DNA from: Gammaproteobacteria bacterium
GTDB taxonomy: Bacteria; Pseudomonadota; Gammaproteobacteria; Arenicellales; UBA868
Assembly: GCA_022450155.1 (NCBI GenBank)
Contig: JAKUQR010000013.1
Coordinates: 21,868-85,867, forward strand
Direction: 5' to 3'
Length of the DNA: 64,000 nucleotides
Under the pieces are notes generated by a model. That model had not been told where the DNA came from. It saw only the letters and a program-made list of their open reading frames with translations, and ran no database searches. Below, one piece after another: positions 42,673 to 52,483 of this stretch (the stretch's first letter is position 1; each line of letters opens with the position of its first letter). The position numbers were made by a program, and so were the translations under genes.

Positions 42673-43131
42673 TTAATCGGCGGCCCGCATTTCTACAGAA
42701 GTGCCGAAAGAATAAGCGACTGGATTCCATTCACTTCGAAAGATTGCACGGCGTGCGGAATGGAAATACGCAATCGCAAGATTGGCCTCATAGCGGACGT
42801 TTACAGAATTCTGGTAATCGGATTCAACGGCATCCCAGAGTGAAGACTCCTGTAAGGCCGCAGGGAATGAATTGAAAAGACGCTCGCTCAGGGCGTACAT
42901 ACTGGTACTGTAAAGTGCCAGTTTCTGCTCACTGATACGAATGGAAACCTGGTATTCGCGCTTTTCGAATGCAGTCTTAGCAGCTGCAGTTAACTGCTGG
43001 AACTCAAGATAAAACTCATCGAATTCAGACAACACCAATTCCGCGACCAAGGCGGCTGATTCAACCGTTGAACCCAACTGGACTTTTCGGCTAGAAAGTA
43101 AAGGTTCAGTCACGCCTAAGATGAGAGTCAA
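42673..43131 (-). pseudogene. aceK: N-terminal fragment of isocitrate dehydrogenase kinase/phosphatase
   Basis: The 152 codons resemble the N-terminal regulatory domain of AceK: LSEFDEFYLEFQQLTAAAKT, AFEKREYQVSIRISEQKLALY and IAYFHSARRAIF (FFNS-type motif of the family). The whole kinase/phosphatase domain (about 400 residues) is missing and a stop follows at residue 153, so this is a truncated remnant. A TTG or GTG would have to serve as start. No aceA or aceB is nearby. It lies directly downstream of the GntR gene on the same strand, and could be read through from it. Confidence 0.6.
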
Positions 43132-43164
43132 GCAGCACTGAACATAACTTCCGTGGAAACAGTG

Positions 43165-43851
43165 TTAACTTAAGTACTTAGCGTACTTTTCAATATGCTT
43201 GCTTAGACTCATCGCGTGCTCGCGCACCAGCCGCTCGGCCGTGTCCGCGTCGCGATGTTCCAATGCTTCAATGATGCGCATGTGATCAATTACTGATTGA
43301 TCGGATCGATTATGTTCCTTCACCGCCTGAACACGTATTGATCGCATATGCAAAAATAGGTTACTGGCCATGGTCTGAATCAGACTGCACTTGCTAAGCG
43401 CCATAATAGTTCTATGAAACTCAATATTCGTATCGGAATATTCATTGATGTGTGCACGGGCCTCCTCCTTATCATCAAAGCTCGCAAACATCTTGCGCAG
43501 CTTGCTGATCTCTGTTCCGCTAGCATGCTGAGTGGCAAGCCGCGCCGCCATACTTTCCAGTGCAGCCCAGACACAGACTACTTCCAGGATTTCCTTCTTG
43601 GTCTTACGCACGATGTACGTACCGCGCCGGGGCACATTTTTGACCAACCCCTCCTGCTCCAGCCGTGACAAAGCCTCGCGTACCGGGGTACGGCTAACGC
43701 CAAGGTCTTCTGCCAACCTTCTTTCATCTAGCTTTGGTGGTTCGGGTGTGGAATAAATGTCCATCTTGGCAATCGCAACTTTCAGCATCGAATAGACCTG
43801 ATCCTTGAGTGCCTGGGTTAGCCCGATTGGAGCCAGCTGGATATTACTCAT
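43165..43851 (-). CDS. GntR-family regulator, FCD subgroup
   Basis: Transcription factor with an N-terminal winged helix (residues about 12-78; LDERRLAEDLGVSRTPVREAL then SRLEQEGLVKNVPRRGTYI) and an all-helical FCD effector domain (about 90-220) whose histidines/aspartate (EFHRTI, HMRIIEALEHRD) fit the metal/carboxylate-binding pocket of the subgroup. FCD regulators usually sense small organic acids. As the last gene of the oxalate-type cluster on the same strand it is the obvious local regulator. A TTGATA-N4-TATCAA palindrome lies 18 bases upstream of its start. Confidence 0.92.
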   Translation of the reverse strand: MSNIQLAPIGLTQALKDQVYSMLKVAIAKMDIYSTPEPPKLDERRLAEDLGVSRTPVREALSRLEQEGLVKNVPRRGTYIVRKTKKEILEVVCVWAALESMAARLATQHASGTEISKLRKMFASFDDKEEARAHINEYSDTNIEFHRTIMALSKCSLIQTMASNLFLHMRSIRVQAVKEHNRSDQSVIDHMRIIEALEHRDADTAERLVREHAMSLSKHIEKYAKYLS

Positions 43852-43868
43852 ATTTCACCGGTCCTTAG

Positions 43869-43884
43869 TTGATACCTATATCAA
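43869..43884. promoter_or_regulatory. Palindrome upstream of gntR
   Basis: TTGATA-CCTA-TATCAA, perfect 6-base arms, just upstream of the GntR start, in the 200-base gap after the formyltransferase gene. Fits an autoregulatory operator. Confidence 0.5.
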
Positions 43885-44053
43885 GCCTGATCTGTTTTGC
43901 CTTTATGCTGCCATAAGGCACAACTGCACCATATAGGGACCCTACCTTCTTGGTATTATCACGGATGGACTGCATATGCGCTGCGCGCGGTCGATTCGGT
44001 CGGCACAAGCCTAGTGGTTTCAATAATGTTGTCATATGAGATAGCGGAACCGT

Positions 44054-44974
44054 CTATACGCCCAACTTCATATCAACCAGTAGGTTTCTATTGGTGGCGA
44101 ACTCGTAAGCACTGACTTTCCCACTGCCCTCTGGTCTGACTTTCAGAATACGCATACCGCCTTCACCGGTAGCAACCACGACTCCCTCTTCACCAATACT
44201 GGAGATGGCGCCCGCTTCGCAGCTTACACTGGCAGATTTCTGACAATCAAATACCTTAACTTCCTCACCATTGATTGTGGTCCATGCCCCTGGCTGCGGG
44301 TTCGCACCACGTATCAGGTTGTGAATCTCATCGGCGGATTTATTCCAGTCAATCTCAACGTCCGCCTTGCGGCACCAGCCTTCATAGGTGCCTTCCTGAG
44401 GGTTCTGCTTGACTCTTGGCGCATTGCCATCCCGGACCAGATCAATGGATTCCAGCATGGCATCAACACCCATAGGAAATAGTTTGTTGAAGTAGATTGA
44501 TCCCAACGTATCGTCGGGTTCGATATCCACTTTCTTTTGCAACAGAATAGGCCCAGTATCCAGTCCACTATCTGGCCAAAAAATGCTCAACCCAGTTTTC
44601 TCCTCTCCATTAATAATTGGCCAATTGATTGAACTGGGTCCTTTATGCATCGGCAACAACGAAGGGTGATACTGAATCGACCCGTACCTCGGCACATTCA
44701 ACGCTTCCTCCGGCACGAGCAACAGCACATAGGCCATGACACACAAATCCGCACCATGACTACCGAGCTGCTCCCACACTGCCGGGTCTTTGTACGACAC
44801 CGGCTGATACACCGATAGTCCTTTTTCAAGAGCACACTCTTTTAACGGGTCGAGAGGTCGGCCCTCCTTATCCGGCGCGCTATACACCGCGACCACTTCG
44901 TCGACAGACTTGTCCAGAACCGCCTCGAGGACGGCCTTACCAAACGCCTGCTGACCATGAACAATTAGTTTCAT
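44054..44974 (-). CDS. Formyltransferase, 10-formyl-THF hydrolase-domain type
   Basis: Stand-alone protein resembling the N-terminal hydrolase domain of 10-formyltetrahydrofolate dehydrogenase (ALDH1L1) more than tRNA formyltransferase. Key matches are SIQYHPSLLPMHKGPSSINW with His103 and FWPDSGLDTG with Asp139, corresponding to the His106/Asp142 pair of the ALDH1L1 domain; the Asn that in Fmt accompanies the His is Gln101. A C-terminal Fmt-C-like domain follows (about 205-300) including the GTYEGWCRKADVEIDW junction. It is co-directional with the CoA-transferase and ThDP enzyme genes (48 bases apart), suggesting a job with formyl-CoA or formyl-folate rather than translation initiation. Confidence 0.82.
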   Translation of the reverse strand: MKLIVHGQQAFGKAVLEAVLDKSVDEVVAVYSAPDKEGRPLDPLKECALEKGLSVYQPVSYKDPAVWEQLGSHGADLCVMAYVLLLVPEEALNVPRYGSIQYHPSLLPMHKGPSSINWPIINGEEKTGLSIFWPDSGLDTGPILLQKKVDIEPDDTLGSIYFNKLFPMGVDAMLESIDLVRDGNAPRVKQNPQEGTYEGWCRKADVEIDWNKSADEIHNLIRGANPQPGAWTTINGEEVKVFDCQKSASVSCEAGAISSIGEEGVVVATGEGGMRILKVRPEGSGKVSAYEFATNRNLLVDMKLGV

Positions 44975-45022
44975 TTGTTACTCCAGTTCACCTCTGGGCG
45001 TATGGTGCACAGGGGCGTGCAT

Positions 45023-46273
45023 TTAAACTGCGCCAGCTTCCTTGAAAGATGCAATATCCTCGTCACTGAATCCCAACACCTTGGACAACACTTCATCGGT
45101 ATGCTCACCAAGTAGGGGCGAACGTGTTACTGTGAAAGCGTTATCCGAAAGCTTTACCGGGCATCCGACCGATAGGTAGGGCCCACGCTCAGGGTGATCA
45201 CATTCGACGATAGTGCCAGTCGCACGCAATGATGGCTCTTCGGCAAGCTCCTTCATTGAAAGGATCGGCCCAACCGGGATATTCAGTGGATTACATATTT
45301 CCATGACTTCGTACTTAGTCTTGGTCACGGTCCAATCCTCAATCGCACAAAAGACTTCGTTCAGGTGTGGCAGACGCGCTAGCGGCGATGCATAGTCTGG
45401 GTGTTCCTTCCAGTTCGGTTTGCCAATAATATCGCAAATATTTTTCCAGACGGCAGCCTGGGTAATGAAGTAGGTGTAGGCATCCGGATCGGTCTCCCAT
45501 CCCTTGCACTTCAGGATACGGCCTGGCTGTCCGCCGCCGGAGTCGTTGCCGGCACGCGGCGTGGCCTCACCAAATGGTACATTCTCGCCATGCTGCGAGT
45601 ACTCCTTCAGGGGACCAGCCTTTAAGCGCTGCTGGTCACGCAACTTGACCCGGCATAGGTTAATCACCCCATCCTGCATCGCGGCAAGCACACGTTGCCC
45701 GCGGCCCGTTTTTTCCCGATGCAACAACGCGGCCAGGATACCGAAACCAAGATTCAAGCCGGTACCAGAATCGCCAATCTGAGCACCGGTGATCATAGGC
45801 AACCCATCGTGAAAGCCCGTGGTGGACGCGGACCCGCCTGCACACTGCGCAACATTTTCGTAAACCTTGCAGTCCTCGTAAGGTCCTGGCCCGAAACCCT
45901 TAACCGAAGCCATGATCATGCGGGGGTTAAGTTCCTGAATACGTTCCCAGCCAAATCCCATCCGATCAAGCGCACCTGGGGCAAAGTTTTCCACCAGCAC
46001 ATCACATTTTTGTACCAATCGCTCAAGCACTTCCTTGCCTGCTTCGTTTTTGGAATTGAGGGTCAGGGAACGTTTGTTGTGATTGAGCATGGTGAAATAG
46101 AGGCTGTCAGCCCCTTCCACATCCACGAGTTGCTTTCGTGTGGCATCACCAACACCCGGGCGCTCCACCTTGATCACGTCGGCGCCCATCCATGCGAGCA
46201 ACTGGGTACAAGTAGGGCCAGACTGGACATGTGTGAAATCCAGAATTCTTATACCGTCGAGGGGTTGTGACAT
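45023..46273 (-). CDS. frc: Formyl-CoA:oxalate CoA-transferase
   Basis: Class III (family III) CoA-transferase that activates oxalate to oxalyl-CoA. Strong motif identity with the Oxalobacter enzyme: [14 protein letters not shown] at the start, [26 protein letters not shown] with the catalytic Asp168 (equivalent to Asp169), a glycine loop [18 protein letters not shown], and [10 protein letters not shown] at the end. Residue 48 is Gln where Oxalobacter has Trp; Gln is also found at this site in E. coli YfdW, which has different oxalate inhibition behaviour. ATG at 46273 (416 residues) is chosen because the N-terminus then aligns with the family; the open frame extends upstream into the ThDP gene. 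Succinyl-CoA may serve as alternative donor, given sucCD in the cluster. Confidence 0.88.
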   Translation of the reverse strand: MSQPLDGIRILDFTHVQSGPTCTQLLAWMGADVIKVERPGVGDATRKQLVDVEGADSLYFTMLNHNKRSLTLNSKNEAGKEVLERLVQKCDVLVENFAPGALDRMGFGWERIQELNPRMIMASVKGFGPGPYEDCKVYENVAQCAGGSASTTGFHDGLPMITGAQIGDSGTGLNLGFGILAALLHREKTGRGQRVLAAMQDGVINLCRVKLRDQQRLKAGPLKEYSQHGENVPFGEATPRAGNDSGGGQPGRILKCKGWETDPDAYTYFITQAAVWKNICDIIGKPNWKEHPDYASPLARLPHLNEVFCAIEDWTVTKTKYEVMEICNPLNIPVGPILSMKELAEEPSLRATGTIVECDHPERGPYLSVGCPVKLSDNAFTVTRSPLLGEHTDEVLSKVLGFSDEDIASFKEAGAV

Positions 46274-46319
46274 TGATTCTCTCTGCTTAATTAAGGTTAT
46301 CAAAGTTATAAATGAAGTT

Positions 46320-48074
46320 TTACTTGTACATGGTCTGGGCTTTAGTGCCCGGCGCATACTCATTGGGATCGACCCAGACATTGACTACAGCGCATTTGCC
46401 GCTTTTTGCAATCGCTTCCCGTGCACGCTGCATTGCCGGCTGAATCTGGCTAGCCTCGGTAACCTCTTCGCCATAACCGCCAATCATGTCTCCGAACTTA
46501 GAGAAAGGCACATCGCCGAGCTTATTCCCGACATCACCACGTTCCTCGCCATACTTGGTGAGCTGTCCGTAACGAATCTGATTCATGGCCGAGTTGTTGC
46601 CGATCACCGCGAGATATGGCGCACCGAACCGTTGTGCGGTTTCCATGTCAAAGGCGGTCATGCCAAAGGCACCATCACCGTAGAGGCAGACCACCTCCTT
46701 ATTTGGATGTGCGAGCTTGGCCGCCATGGAGAAACCGGTGCCGACGCCGAGCGAGCCAAGCGCGCCCGGATCCATCCACTGCCCCGGATTGCGCGGGCGT
46801 ACCGCCTGAGCAGAAATAGTCACGATATCACCGCCATCGCCGATATAGATTGTGTCTTCGCCAAGAAACTCATTGATTTCATAGGCTAAACGGTAAGGAT
46901 GAATCGGGTTCTGATCGGTAGTAAACATCGGCATCAGCTTCTCGAGCTTGGTTGCCTCAATCTCTCGCAGCTCGGCCATCCACTTCTGGCGTTGCTGACG
47001 CGCTCCATTATCGATACGGCCCGTTACTGCTTGCGACACCGCAGCAAGGATTACACCGGGATCGCCGGCCAAACCAAGACTGATATCCCGATTTTTACCA
47101 ATCGTCGCATAACTCTGGTCAATCTGTACCAAAGTTGCCTCCTTGGAAATGCGTTTGCCATAACCCATGCGGAAATCGAACGGCGTTCCCACAATCAGGA
47201 TTACGTCAGCATTCTTGAAGGCATCACTGCGAGTGCGATCGAAGTGATGCGGGTCGCTTTGCGGCAACATGCCGCGGCTGGCGCCATTCATATAGGCCGG
47301 GATATCCAGCGCGCGCACAAAGCTGATAGCCTCCTCGTGTCCCCGGGAGGACCAGACCTGTTGTCCCAGCAGTACCGCTGGACGCTCTGCTTTCACGAGG
47401 ATATCGGCGAGCTTTTCAATATCAGCTGGGTCGCCTATGGATTTTACTGAGGCACGATAGGAGCCAGGCTTTGGAATCACTGCACTGGCTGCTGGCACTT
47501 CAGCATCCAGAACATCTCGGGGAATTTCCAGATAAGAGGGGCCGTAGGCGCCTGAAAAACACTCGCGTGCCGCCATCGAGATCATGTCGGCGACACGCTC
47601 AGTGGAAAACACACCCGATGCGAACTTGGTAATCGGGGTCATCATGTCGACGTGAGGTAGATCCTGCAGTGATCCCATCCTGTGCTGAGTCAGTGAGCTT
47701 TGGCCGCCGATATGCAGAATTGGACTTTCTGATCGAAACGCGGTGGCAACTCCGGTAATAGCGTTAGTGCAACCTGGTCCAGCAGTGGTAACTACACAGC
47801 CTAATCGGCCGGTTTGGCGTGCATAACCATCTGCAGCGTGGGCCGCCGTCTGTTCGTGTCGGACATCTATGATTCGTATGCCTTCATCAAGGCACCCGTC
47901 GTAGATATCAATAATGTGACCACCGCATAGTGTAAATATCGTGTCGACACCCTCGTTTTTGAGAGCTTTAGCGACAAGGTGACCGCCGGAAATTACGTCG
48001 CCGGCTGTGCTTTTCTTGGCGAGAGTGTCACTCGCCGTGCGTGAAACCTCACCTGTAAATTTGCTGTCACTCAT
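46320..48074 (-). CDS. ThDP-dependent enzyme, probable acyl-CoA decarboxylase/lyase
   Basis: Large thiamin diphosphate enzyme of the acetolactate synthase/oxalyl-CoA decarboxylase/2-hydroxyacyl-CoA lyase superfamily. The ThDP-activating Glu is in [16 protein letters not shown]; the Mg/ThDP motif is [20 protein letters not shown] followed by VIGNNS. By context (beside frc) it should decarboxylate oxalyl-CoA to formyl-CoA, but the segment [11 protein letters not shown] replaces the Tyr-Glu active-site segment of characterised oxalyl-CoA decarboxylases, so the exact reaction (oxalyl-CoA decarboxylase, hydroxyacyl-CoA lyase or another) is open. 584 residues. The frc start is 46 bases downstream. 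Confidence 0.75.
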   Translation of the reverse strand: MSDSKFTGEVSRTASDTLAKKSTAGDVISGGHLVAKALKNEGVDTIFTLCGGHIIDIYDGCLDEGIRIIDVRHEQTAAHAADGYARQTGRLGCVVTTAGPGCTNAITGVATAFRSESPILHIGGQSSLTQHRMGSLQDLPHVDMMTPITKFASGVFSTERVADMISMAARECFSGAYGPSYLEIPRDVLDAEVPAASAVIPKPGSYRASVKSIGDPADIEKLADILVKAERPAVLLGQQVWSSRGHEEAISFVRALDIPAYMNGASRGMLPQSDPHHFDRTRSDAFKNADVILIVGTPFDFRMGYGKRISKEATLVQIDQSYATIGKNRDISLGLAGDPGVILAAVSQAVTGRIDNGARQQRQKWMAELREIEATKLEKLMPMFTTDQNPIHPYRLAYEINEFLGEDTIYIGDGGDIVTISAQAVRPRNPGQWMDPGALGSLGVGTGFSMAAKLAHPNKEVVCLYGDGAFGMTAFDMETAQRFGAPYLAVIGNNSAMNQIRYGQLTKYGEERGDVGNKLGDVPFSKFGDMIGGYGEEVTEASQIQPAMQRAREAIAKSGKCAVVNVWVDPNEYAPGTKAQTMYK

Positions 48075-48181
48075 ATGCTAGCTCTCATAGTTAATTCGTC
48101 TGTTGTAGTTGTGGGCAAACCTCATAGGTCCAGTCCCTAAATTGACAAATTCAAAAGTCTGGATTCGCTATAACAAATATT

Positions 48182-49690
48182 TCAATTGTTTTTTCTCGCG
48201 ATTGATGATCGGTAGATCTTAGCCGCTGGTAACACAAACAGTACTATGGCTATCCCCATAATCGTTCCCGATATAGGTCTTTCAAAGAAAATCATGAGAC
48301 TGCCGTCACTCATAATTAATGCCTGGCGCATCGAAGTCTCTGCCAAGGGACCGAGCACAATCGCCAATACCGCCGGCGCCAAAGGATAGTCCAATTTACG
48401 CATTAAGTAGCCCACCACCCCAAAAATTAGCATCAACCAGATATCATGCAAACTCTGTGTGGGCGCATAGCCACCAACCAGGCACAGTACAAAAATAATG
48501 GGCGCCAGAATAGTGAACGGCGTACGCAGTATCGCAATAAATGCTGGAATAAACGCAAGGTTGATCAACATCGCCGCCAGGTTGGCGACGTACAGGCTTG
48601 CGATCAAAGCCCATACAAAGTCTTGATGCTCGACGAACAGCATCGGCCCCGGCTCCAGTCCCCAGATAACCATTCCGCCAAGAAGAATTGCCGTAGTCGG
48701 TGATCCTGGAATACCCAACGTGAGCATGGGCAACATCGACCCAGTACTTGCCGCATTGTTGGCTGATTCAGGTGCTGCGACACCCTCGATGTTACCCTTA
48801 CCAAAGGAATCGGGGTCTTTAGACATGGTCTTTGCCATGCCATAGGCCATTATCGATCCGGGGGTAGCACCCGCTGCAGGCAATATGCCGACGAAATAGC
48901 CGAGCAAAGAACCCATTAGAGTCGTTTTCAGTGTGTTCTTTAAGCCCTTCAGGTGCAGAACAATACGCCCGACACCAAATGAGGCTTGGGAGACTTTCAC
49001 TCCATCACTGCTGGACTCAATTGTCCACAGCATCTCGCCGATTCCATAGATTCCGATCGCGAGCACTAGAAAGTTGATACCATGAAAAAATCCCGGCAGT
49101 CCACCAAAGATCAGTCGTGGCTCACCGCTGATGATATCCAGCCCCACAGCACTCAACACCAGCCCAATGCAAATTGAAAAAAGCGTCTTAGGGATATCGT
49201 CCCCACCCAACCCAATGAAGGTCGCAAACGCGAGCATCATCAGTGCAAATTCCTCGGCCGAACCAAACGCCAGTGCTACTTCGGCCAGCGGCGGAGCAAA
49301 CAACGTGAACAAAACTACCGACACAGTGCCACCAATGAATGATGCACCGGCGGCAGTTATCAATGCTTGATCGGCTTTGCCGGCAAGCGCCAACGGCCGG
49401 CCATCAAATGTGGTGGCCACCGCAGTCGAAGCACCCGGAATTCCAAGCATGATCGAAGATATAGCGCCACCATACATGGCACCGTAATAAATGGCTGCGA
49501 GGAAAATAATGGCGCCTGTAGGCGGCACCAGAAAGGTCATGGGCAACAAAATTGCCACACCGTTAACCGAACCCAACCCTGGCATGGCACCGATAAAAAG
49601 GCCCAGTGCGCAACCAAAAATCACAAGTGCGAGATTCAGTGGTTCCAGCGCAATGCCAAAACCCAGCATTAACAGATCAAGTGTTTCCAC
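48182..49690 (-). CDS. tctA: Tripartite tricarboxylate transporter, large membrane subunit TctA
   Basis: Main membrane protein of a TTT family carboxylate importer. The 502 residues have about 10-12 transmembrane helices and the diagnostic early motif MPGLGSVNGVAILLPMTFLVPP, then YYGAMYGGAISSIMLGIPG and later GMLPMLTLGIPGSPTTAILLGG with paired GIPG turns. It belongs to a unit with tctB and tctC (order tctC, tctB, tctA in transcription). tctB stop and tctA start are 6 bases apart. Substrate is not encoded in the sequence; context suggests a dicarboxylate such as oxalate. Confidence 0.93.
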   Translation of the reverse strand: METLDLLMLGFGIALEPLNLALVIFGCALGLFIGAMPGLGSVNGVAILLPMTFLVPPTGAIIFLAAIYYGAMYGGAISSIMLGIPGASTAVATTFDGRPLALAGKADQALITAAGASFIGGTVSVVLFTLFAPPLAEVALAFGSAEEFALMMLAFATFIGLGGDDIPKTLFSICIGLVLSAVGLDIISGEPRLIFGGLPGFFHGINFLVLAIGIYGIGEMLWTIESSSDGVKVSQASFGVGRIVLHLKGLKNTLKTTLMGSLLGYFVGILPAAGATPGSIMAYGMAKTMSKDPDSFGKGNIEGVAAPESANNAASTGSMLPMLTLGIPGSPTTAILLGGMVIWGLEPGPMLFVEHQDFVWALIASLYVANLAAMLINLAFIPAFIAILRTPFTILAPIIFVLCLVGGYAPTQSLHDIWLMLIFGVVGYLMRKLDYPLAPAVLAIVLGPLAETSMRQALIMSDGSLMIFFERPISGTIMGIAIVLFVLPAAKIYRSSIARKNN

Positions 49691-49696
49691 GGTGTC

Positions 49697-50194
49697 TTAC
49701 AGGAAAATATCGTACAACGGGTAAAAAAGCGGTTCGCTGTAACCCTTGGGCAATGTAATGTGTAGGGCAATTTCAAAGAAGAAGAAACTGATCACTGGTG
49801 CACTGATCGATACCCCTAAACTGAGTAACCAGTTATGGCGACCTATAACCCGCACGTAGTACAGCAGAAAAAGCGGTATCGCAAAATAAATACCAATGAT
49901 ATGGATCGAGCCGATCATCAGCGTCAGCGCGATAATCACTATCATGACCGTGCCACGTGCCGCAGGATTGAAGTACAACTCGGCAGACCGCGACACCGGG
50001 CTTTGCCGTAAAACCCAGCGCAGCACGATAAAAACACAGCAGACGAGCATGCCAGCCGATAACCAAAAGGGGAAAGCCCCACCGCCTGGTCCTTCACGAG
50101 GAATCCAGCCGATGGGGAGTTCCGCACTCTTAACCATCAAGTAAGCCGACAAAACCCCCAAAGCCAGGGCCATTACAAGCTCGGCTCTACGCAT
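49697..50194 (-). CDS. tctB: Tripartite tricarboxylate transporter, small membrane subunit TctB
   Basis: Small membrane partner of TctA. 165 residues with about four hydrophobic helices and the N-terminal pattern LGVLSAYLMVKSAELPIGWI typical of TctB, followed by the GPGGGAFPFW turn. Poorly conserved family, so the call rests on size, topology and its place between tctC and tctA. Confidence 0.88.
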   Translation of the reverse strand: MRRAELVMALALGVLSAYLMVKSAELPIGWIPREGPGGGAFPFWLSAGMLVCCVFIVLRWVLRQSPVSRSAELYFNPAARGTVMIVIIALTLMIGSIHIIGIYFAIPLFLLYYVRVIGRHNWLLSLGVSISAPVISFFFFEIALHITLPKGYSEPLFYPLYDIFL

Positions 50195-50228
50195 TGCAGT
50201 TACCTGCCCTAATCGGATAACAACGCAA

Positions 50229-51215
50229 TCAAATCTCGCCGATATCCTTCAATATAACCTCGTGGATCGCTTTCTCACGGGCCCAGTAGGACTTGAGCTT
50301 GGCGCCAGTCAAGAAACCGCCCATCAGGCTCTTCTTCGTCATATAAGCCTGCCACTCGTCCGTTGCATATACTCGGGCAAACACGTCACGATAGTAAGCA
50401 GCCGCCTCATCGCTCATACCCGGCGCGCCCACCACGCTGCGCTGCATAAAGTAAACGTAATCTTTGCCCAACTCACGAAAGGTCGGCGCATCGGGAAACA
50501 ATGGCAAACGATTGGGTGTAAAGGACGCGATTGGACGTGTTTTACCAGCTTCATAGAAACCCAATTGCTCAGAGGGATTATTCACCGTAGAGTTGCAGTG
50601 ATTACCGGCAAGTTCCTTAGCTACGCGGCCACCGCCTTTAAACGGCACATACTTGATCTGAAGGCCATAAGCCTTGTTGAGAAACGTCGTCAACAGTTGG
50701 TCTTCCTGACCCTTACCTGTACCGGCCATGAGCCAGTCACTACCCGCTGCTTTGGCCGCGGCGACAAACTGATCGATGTTCTCGATACCAGAGTCGACGT
50801 TCACCCACAACAAAAACGTATCCTCAGCCATCCGCCCTACTGGCGTAAAGGTCGAGATATCCACCCCCAAACCAGGCTGGCGCAATGGCGTCGTATAGAA
50901 ACTGTTCAACGTCACCATAACCGTATGGTTATCGCCTTTCTTACTTTTAAGGTGCAGCAATGCTTCGGCTCCGGAACCGCCCGGCTTGTTGATCGGTACA
51001 AATGGCTTGGACGACAATCCATGCTTCTCAATTACGCTTTGCATCAAACGCGCCATCTTGTCAGCTCCTCCCCCTTTACCCGCCATAATGACAAAATCAA
51101 TCGGCTTCTTAGGTGACCATTCGGCTACTGCGCTGGTGGAAAAGGTCAACGTGGAGGCTACCGCCACTGCGACAGGAATCACCATGTTTCTTAGTTTCTT
51201 CGAAACGATACTCAT
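50229..51215 (-). CDS. tctC: Tripartite tricarboxylate transporter substrate-binding protein TctC
   Basis: Periplasmic solute receptor of the Bug/TctC family. N-terminal signal peptide (residues 1 to about 31, ending STSAVAEW), then PIDFVIMAGKGGGADKMARL and VPINKPGGSGAEALLHL, the two loops that hold the carboxylate in Bug proteins, and the C-terminal domain with LGFYEAGKTRPIASF. 328 residues, normal length. First gene of the transporter unit; a 374-base upstream gap suggests its own promoter, separate from sucCD. Confidence 0.92.
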   Translation of the reverse strand: MSIVSKKLRNMVIPVAVAVASTLTFSTSAVAEWSPKKPIDFVIMAGKGGGADKMARLMQSVIEKHGLSSKPFVPINKPGGSGAEALLHLKSKKGDNHTVMVTLNSFYTTPLRQPGLGVDISTFTPVGRMAEDTFLLWVNVDSGIENIDQFVAAAKAAGSDWLMAGTGKGQEDQLLTTFLNKAYGLQIKYVPFKGGGRVAKELAGNHCNSTVNNPSEQLGFYEAGKTRPIASFTPNRLPLFPDAPTFRELGKDYVYFMQRSVVGAPGMSDEAAAYYRDVFARVYATDEWQAYMTKKSLMGGFLTGAKLKSYWAREKAIHEVILKDIGEI

Positions 51216-51589
51216 CTTACGTCCTCCTAATGCTATTAAATTAGTATGTAGTCAATCACCGGTTACTTTGCAGCCAATCACTCGAATTGGGTTCTGAATC
51301 AAACAAACTTCAGCATGTTGGCACCCATTTCAACCGTTGATTCACCCCTGTAGATATTCGGGTTAGCGCTCGGCTTTCCCAAACATCAGAAATACTGTAT
51401 ACCACGTACCACGAAAATGTAAAGCGACAAAACAGAACACAATCAAGAATCAATTCAAGGCATCTTTTTGGTTTTTTTTTTAAAACAATCTCGTGTTGCG
51501 ATTGTTTAATTTAGATGTGTTTTTGTAGAAAATTTGGATGGTCAGTGAAAACACTTAATAAAAAACTGACCTTGCCAGGATCTGAGAAT
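51216..51589. other. Regulatory gap upstream of tctC
   Basis: AT-rich intergenic region with no coding frame. It contains AAACAATC at 51483-51490 and GATTGTTT at 51500-51507 (perfect 8-base arms) beside an 11-base T run on the plus strand, and a GTATAC core at 51397-51402 within ACTGTATACCAC. In the direction of sucCD transcription only a short T stretch follows the hairpin, so it is a weak terminator candidate; it could equally be an operator for the transporter genes. Confidence 0.5.
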
Positions 51590-52483
51590 TCACTTCGATA
51601 GAGTTTCGAGCATCAATTTTCCGATGTCCGATGGGTTTCGCGTCACACTGACACCAGCCGCCTCAAGCGCTGCGATTTTCTCGTCTGCAGTGCCCTTGCC
51701 ACCGGCAATAATGGCGCCGGCATGACCCATGCGCTTGCCAGGAGGCGCGGTAACCCCCGCAATAAATCCGACCACCGGTTTAGTCATATTGTCAGCTATC
51801 CATTCAGCGCAGGCTTCCTCATCGGTACCACCAATTTCGCCGCACATGACAACACCATCCGTATCGGAATCGTCGTTGAACATCTTCATGACATCAATAT
51901 GCTTTAAACCATTTACAGGATCCCCGCCAATGCCCACACAGGTCGATTGCCCCATGCCCAGTTTGCTCAACTGATCCACAACTTCATAGGTCAGCGTCCC
52001 CGACCGGGAAACCACCCCGATACGCCCTTTCTTGTGTATATAACCGGGCATGATGCCGATCTTAAGCTCTTCGGGAGTAATAACACCGGGACAGTTGGGA
52101 CCTACCAGAATCGTGTTGGATCCACGCATCCGGTCACGGGTGCGAATCATATCCTTGACCGGAATGCCTTCGGTAATACAGATCACGACTTCTATTTCCG
52201 CATCAACAGCCTCGTCTATAGCAGCGGCGGCGAATGGCGGAGGCACGTAGATAACCGCAACATTGCAACCGGTGGCCTGCTTAGCCTCGGCGACAGTATT
52301 GTAAACAGGCACCCCCTCTACTTCCTGCCCGCCTTTCTTAGGCGTAACGCCGGCAACATAACAATCCTTGCCACTTGCATAGGCGATGGAATGATGAGTA
52401 TGAAACATGCCAGATTTCCCGGTAATACCTTGGGTAACAACCCGCGAATCTTTATTGATAAGAATGGACATACTTTTATACAC
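51590..52483 (-). CDS. sucD: Succinyl-CoA synthetase alpha subunit
   Basis: CoA-binding, histidine-phosphorylated subunit of succinate-CoA ligase. Contains the CoA-binding [10 protein letters not shown] segment, [31 protein letters not shown], and the phosphorylated histidine loop [15 protein letters not shown] or the methionine at residue 5 (MSILINKD, identical in form to E. coli SucD) may be used; the latter is the likelier start and gives 293 residues. Overlaps sucC by 8 bases. Malate-CoA ligase paralogues exist, but the sequence is closer to SucD. Confidence 0.9.
   Translation of the reverse strand: MYKSMSILINKDSRVVTQGITGKSGMFHTHHSIAYASGKDCYVAGVTPKKGGQEVEGVPVYNTVAEAKQATGCNVAVIYVPPPFAAAAIDEAVDAEIEVVICITEGIPVKDMIRTRDRMRGSNTILVGPNCPGVITPEELKIGIMPGYIHKKGRIGVVSRSGTLTYEVVDQLSKLGMGQSTCVGIGGDPVNGLKHIDVMKMFNDDSDTDGVVMCGEIGGTDEEACAEWIADNMTKPVVGFIAGVTAPPGKRMGHAGAIIAGGKGTADEKIAALEAAGVSVTRNPSDIGKLMLETLSK

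Noticed and set aside
51465..51507. T-run next to an 8-base inverted repeat as intrinsic terminator
   Set aside because: For minus-strand transcription the run is A rather than T after the stem, and the stem is AT-rich; no plus-strand gene ends here.
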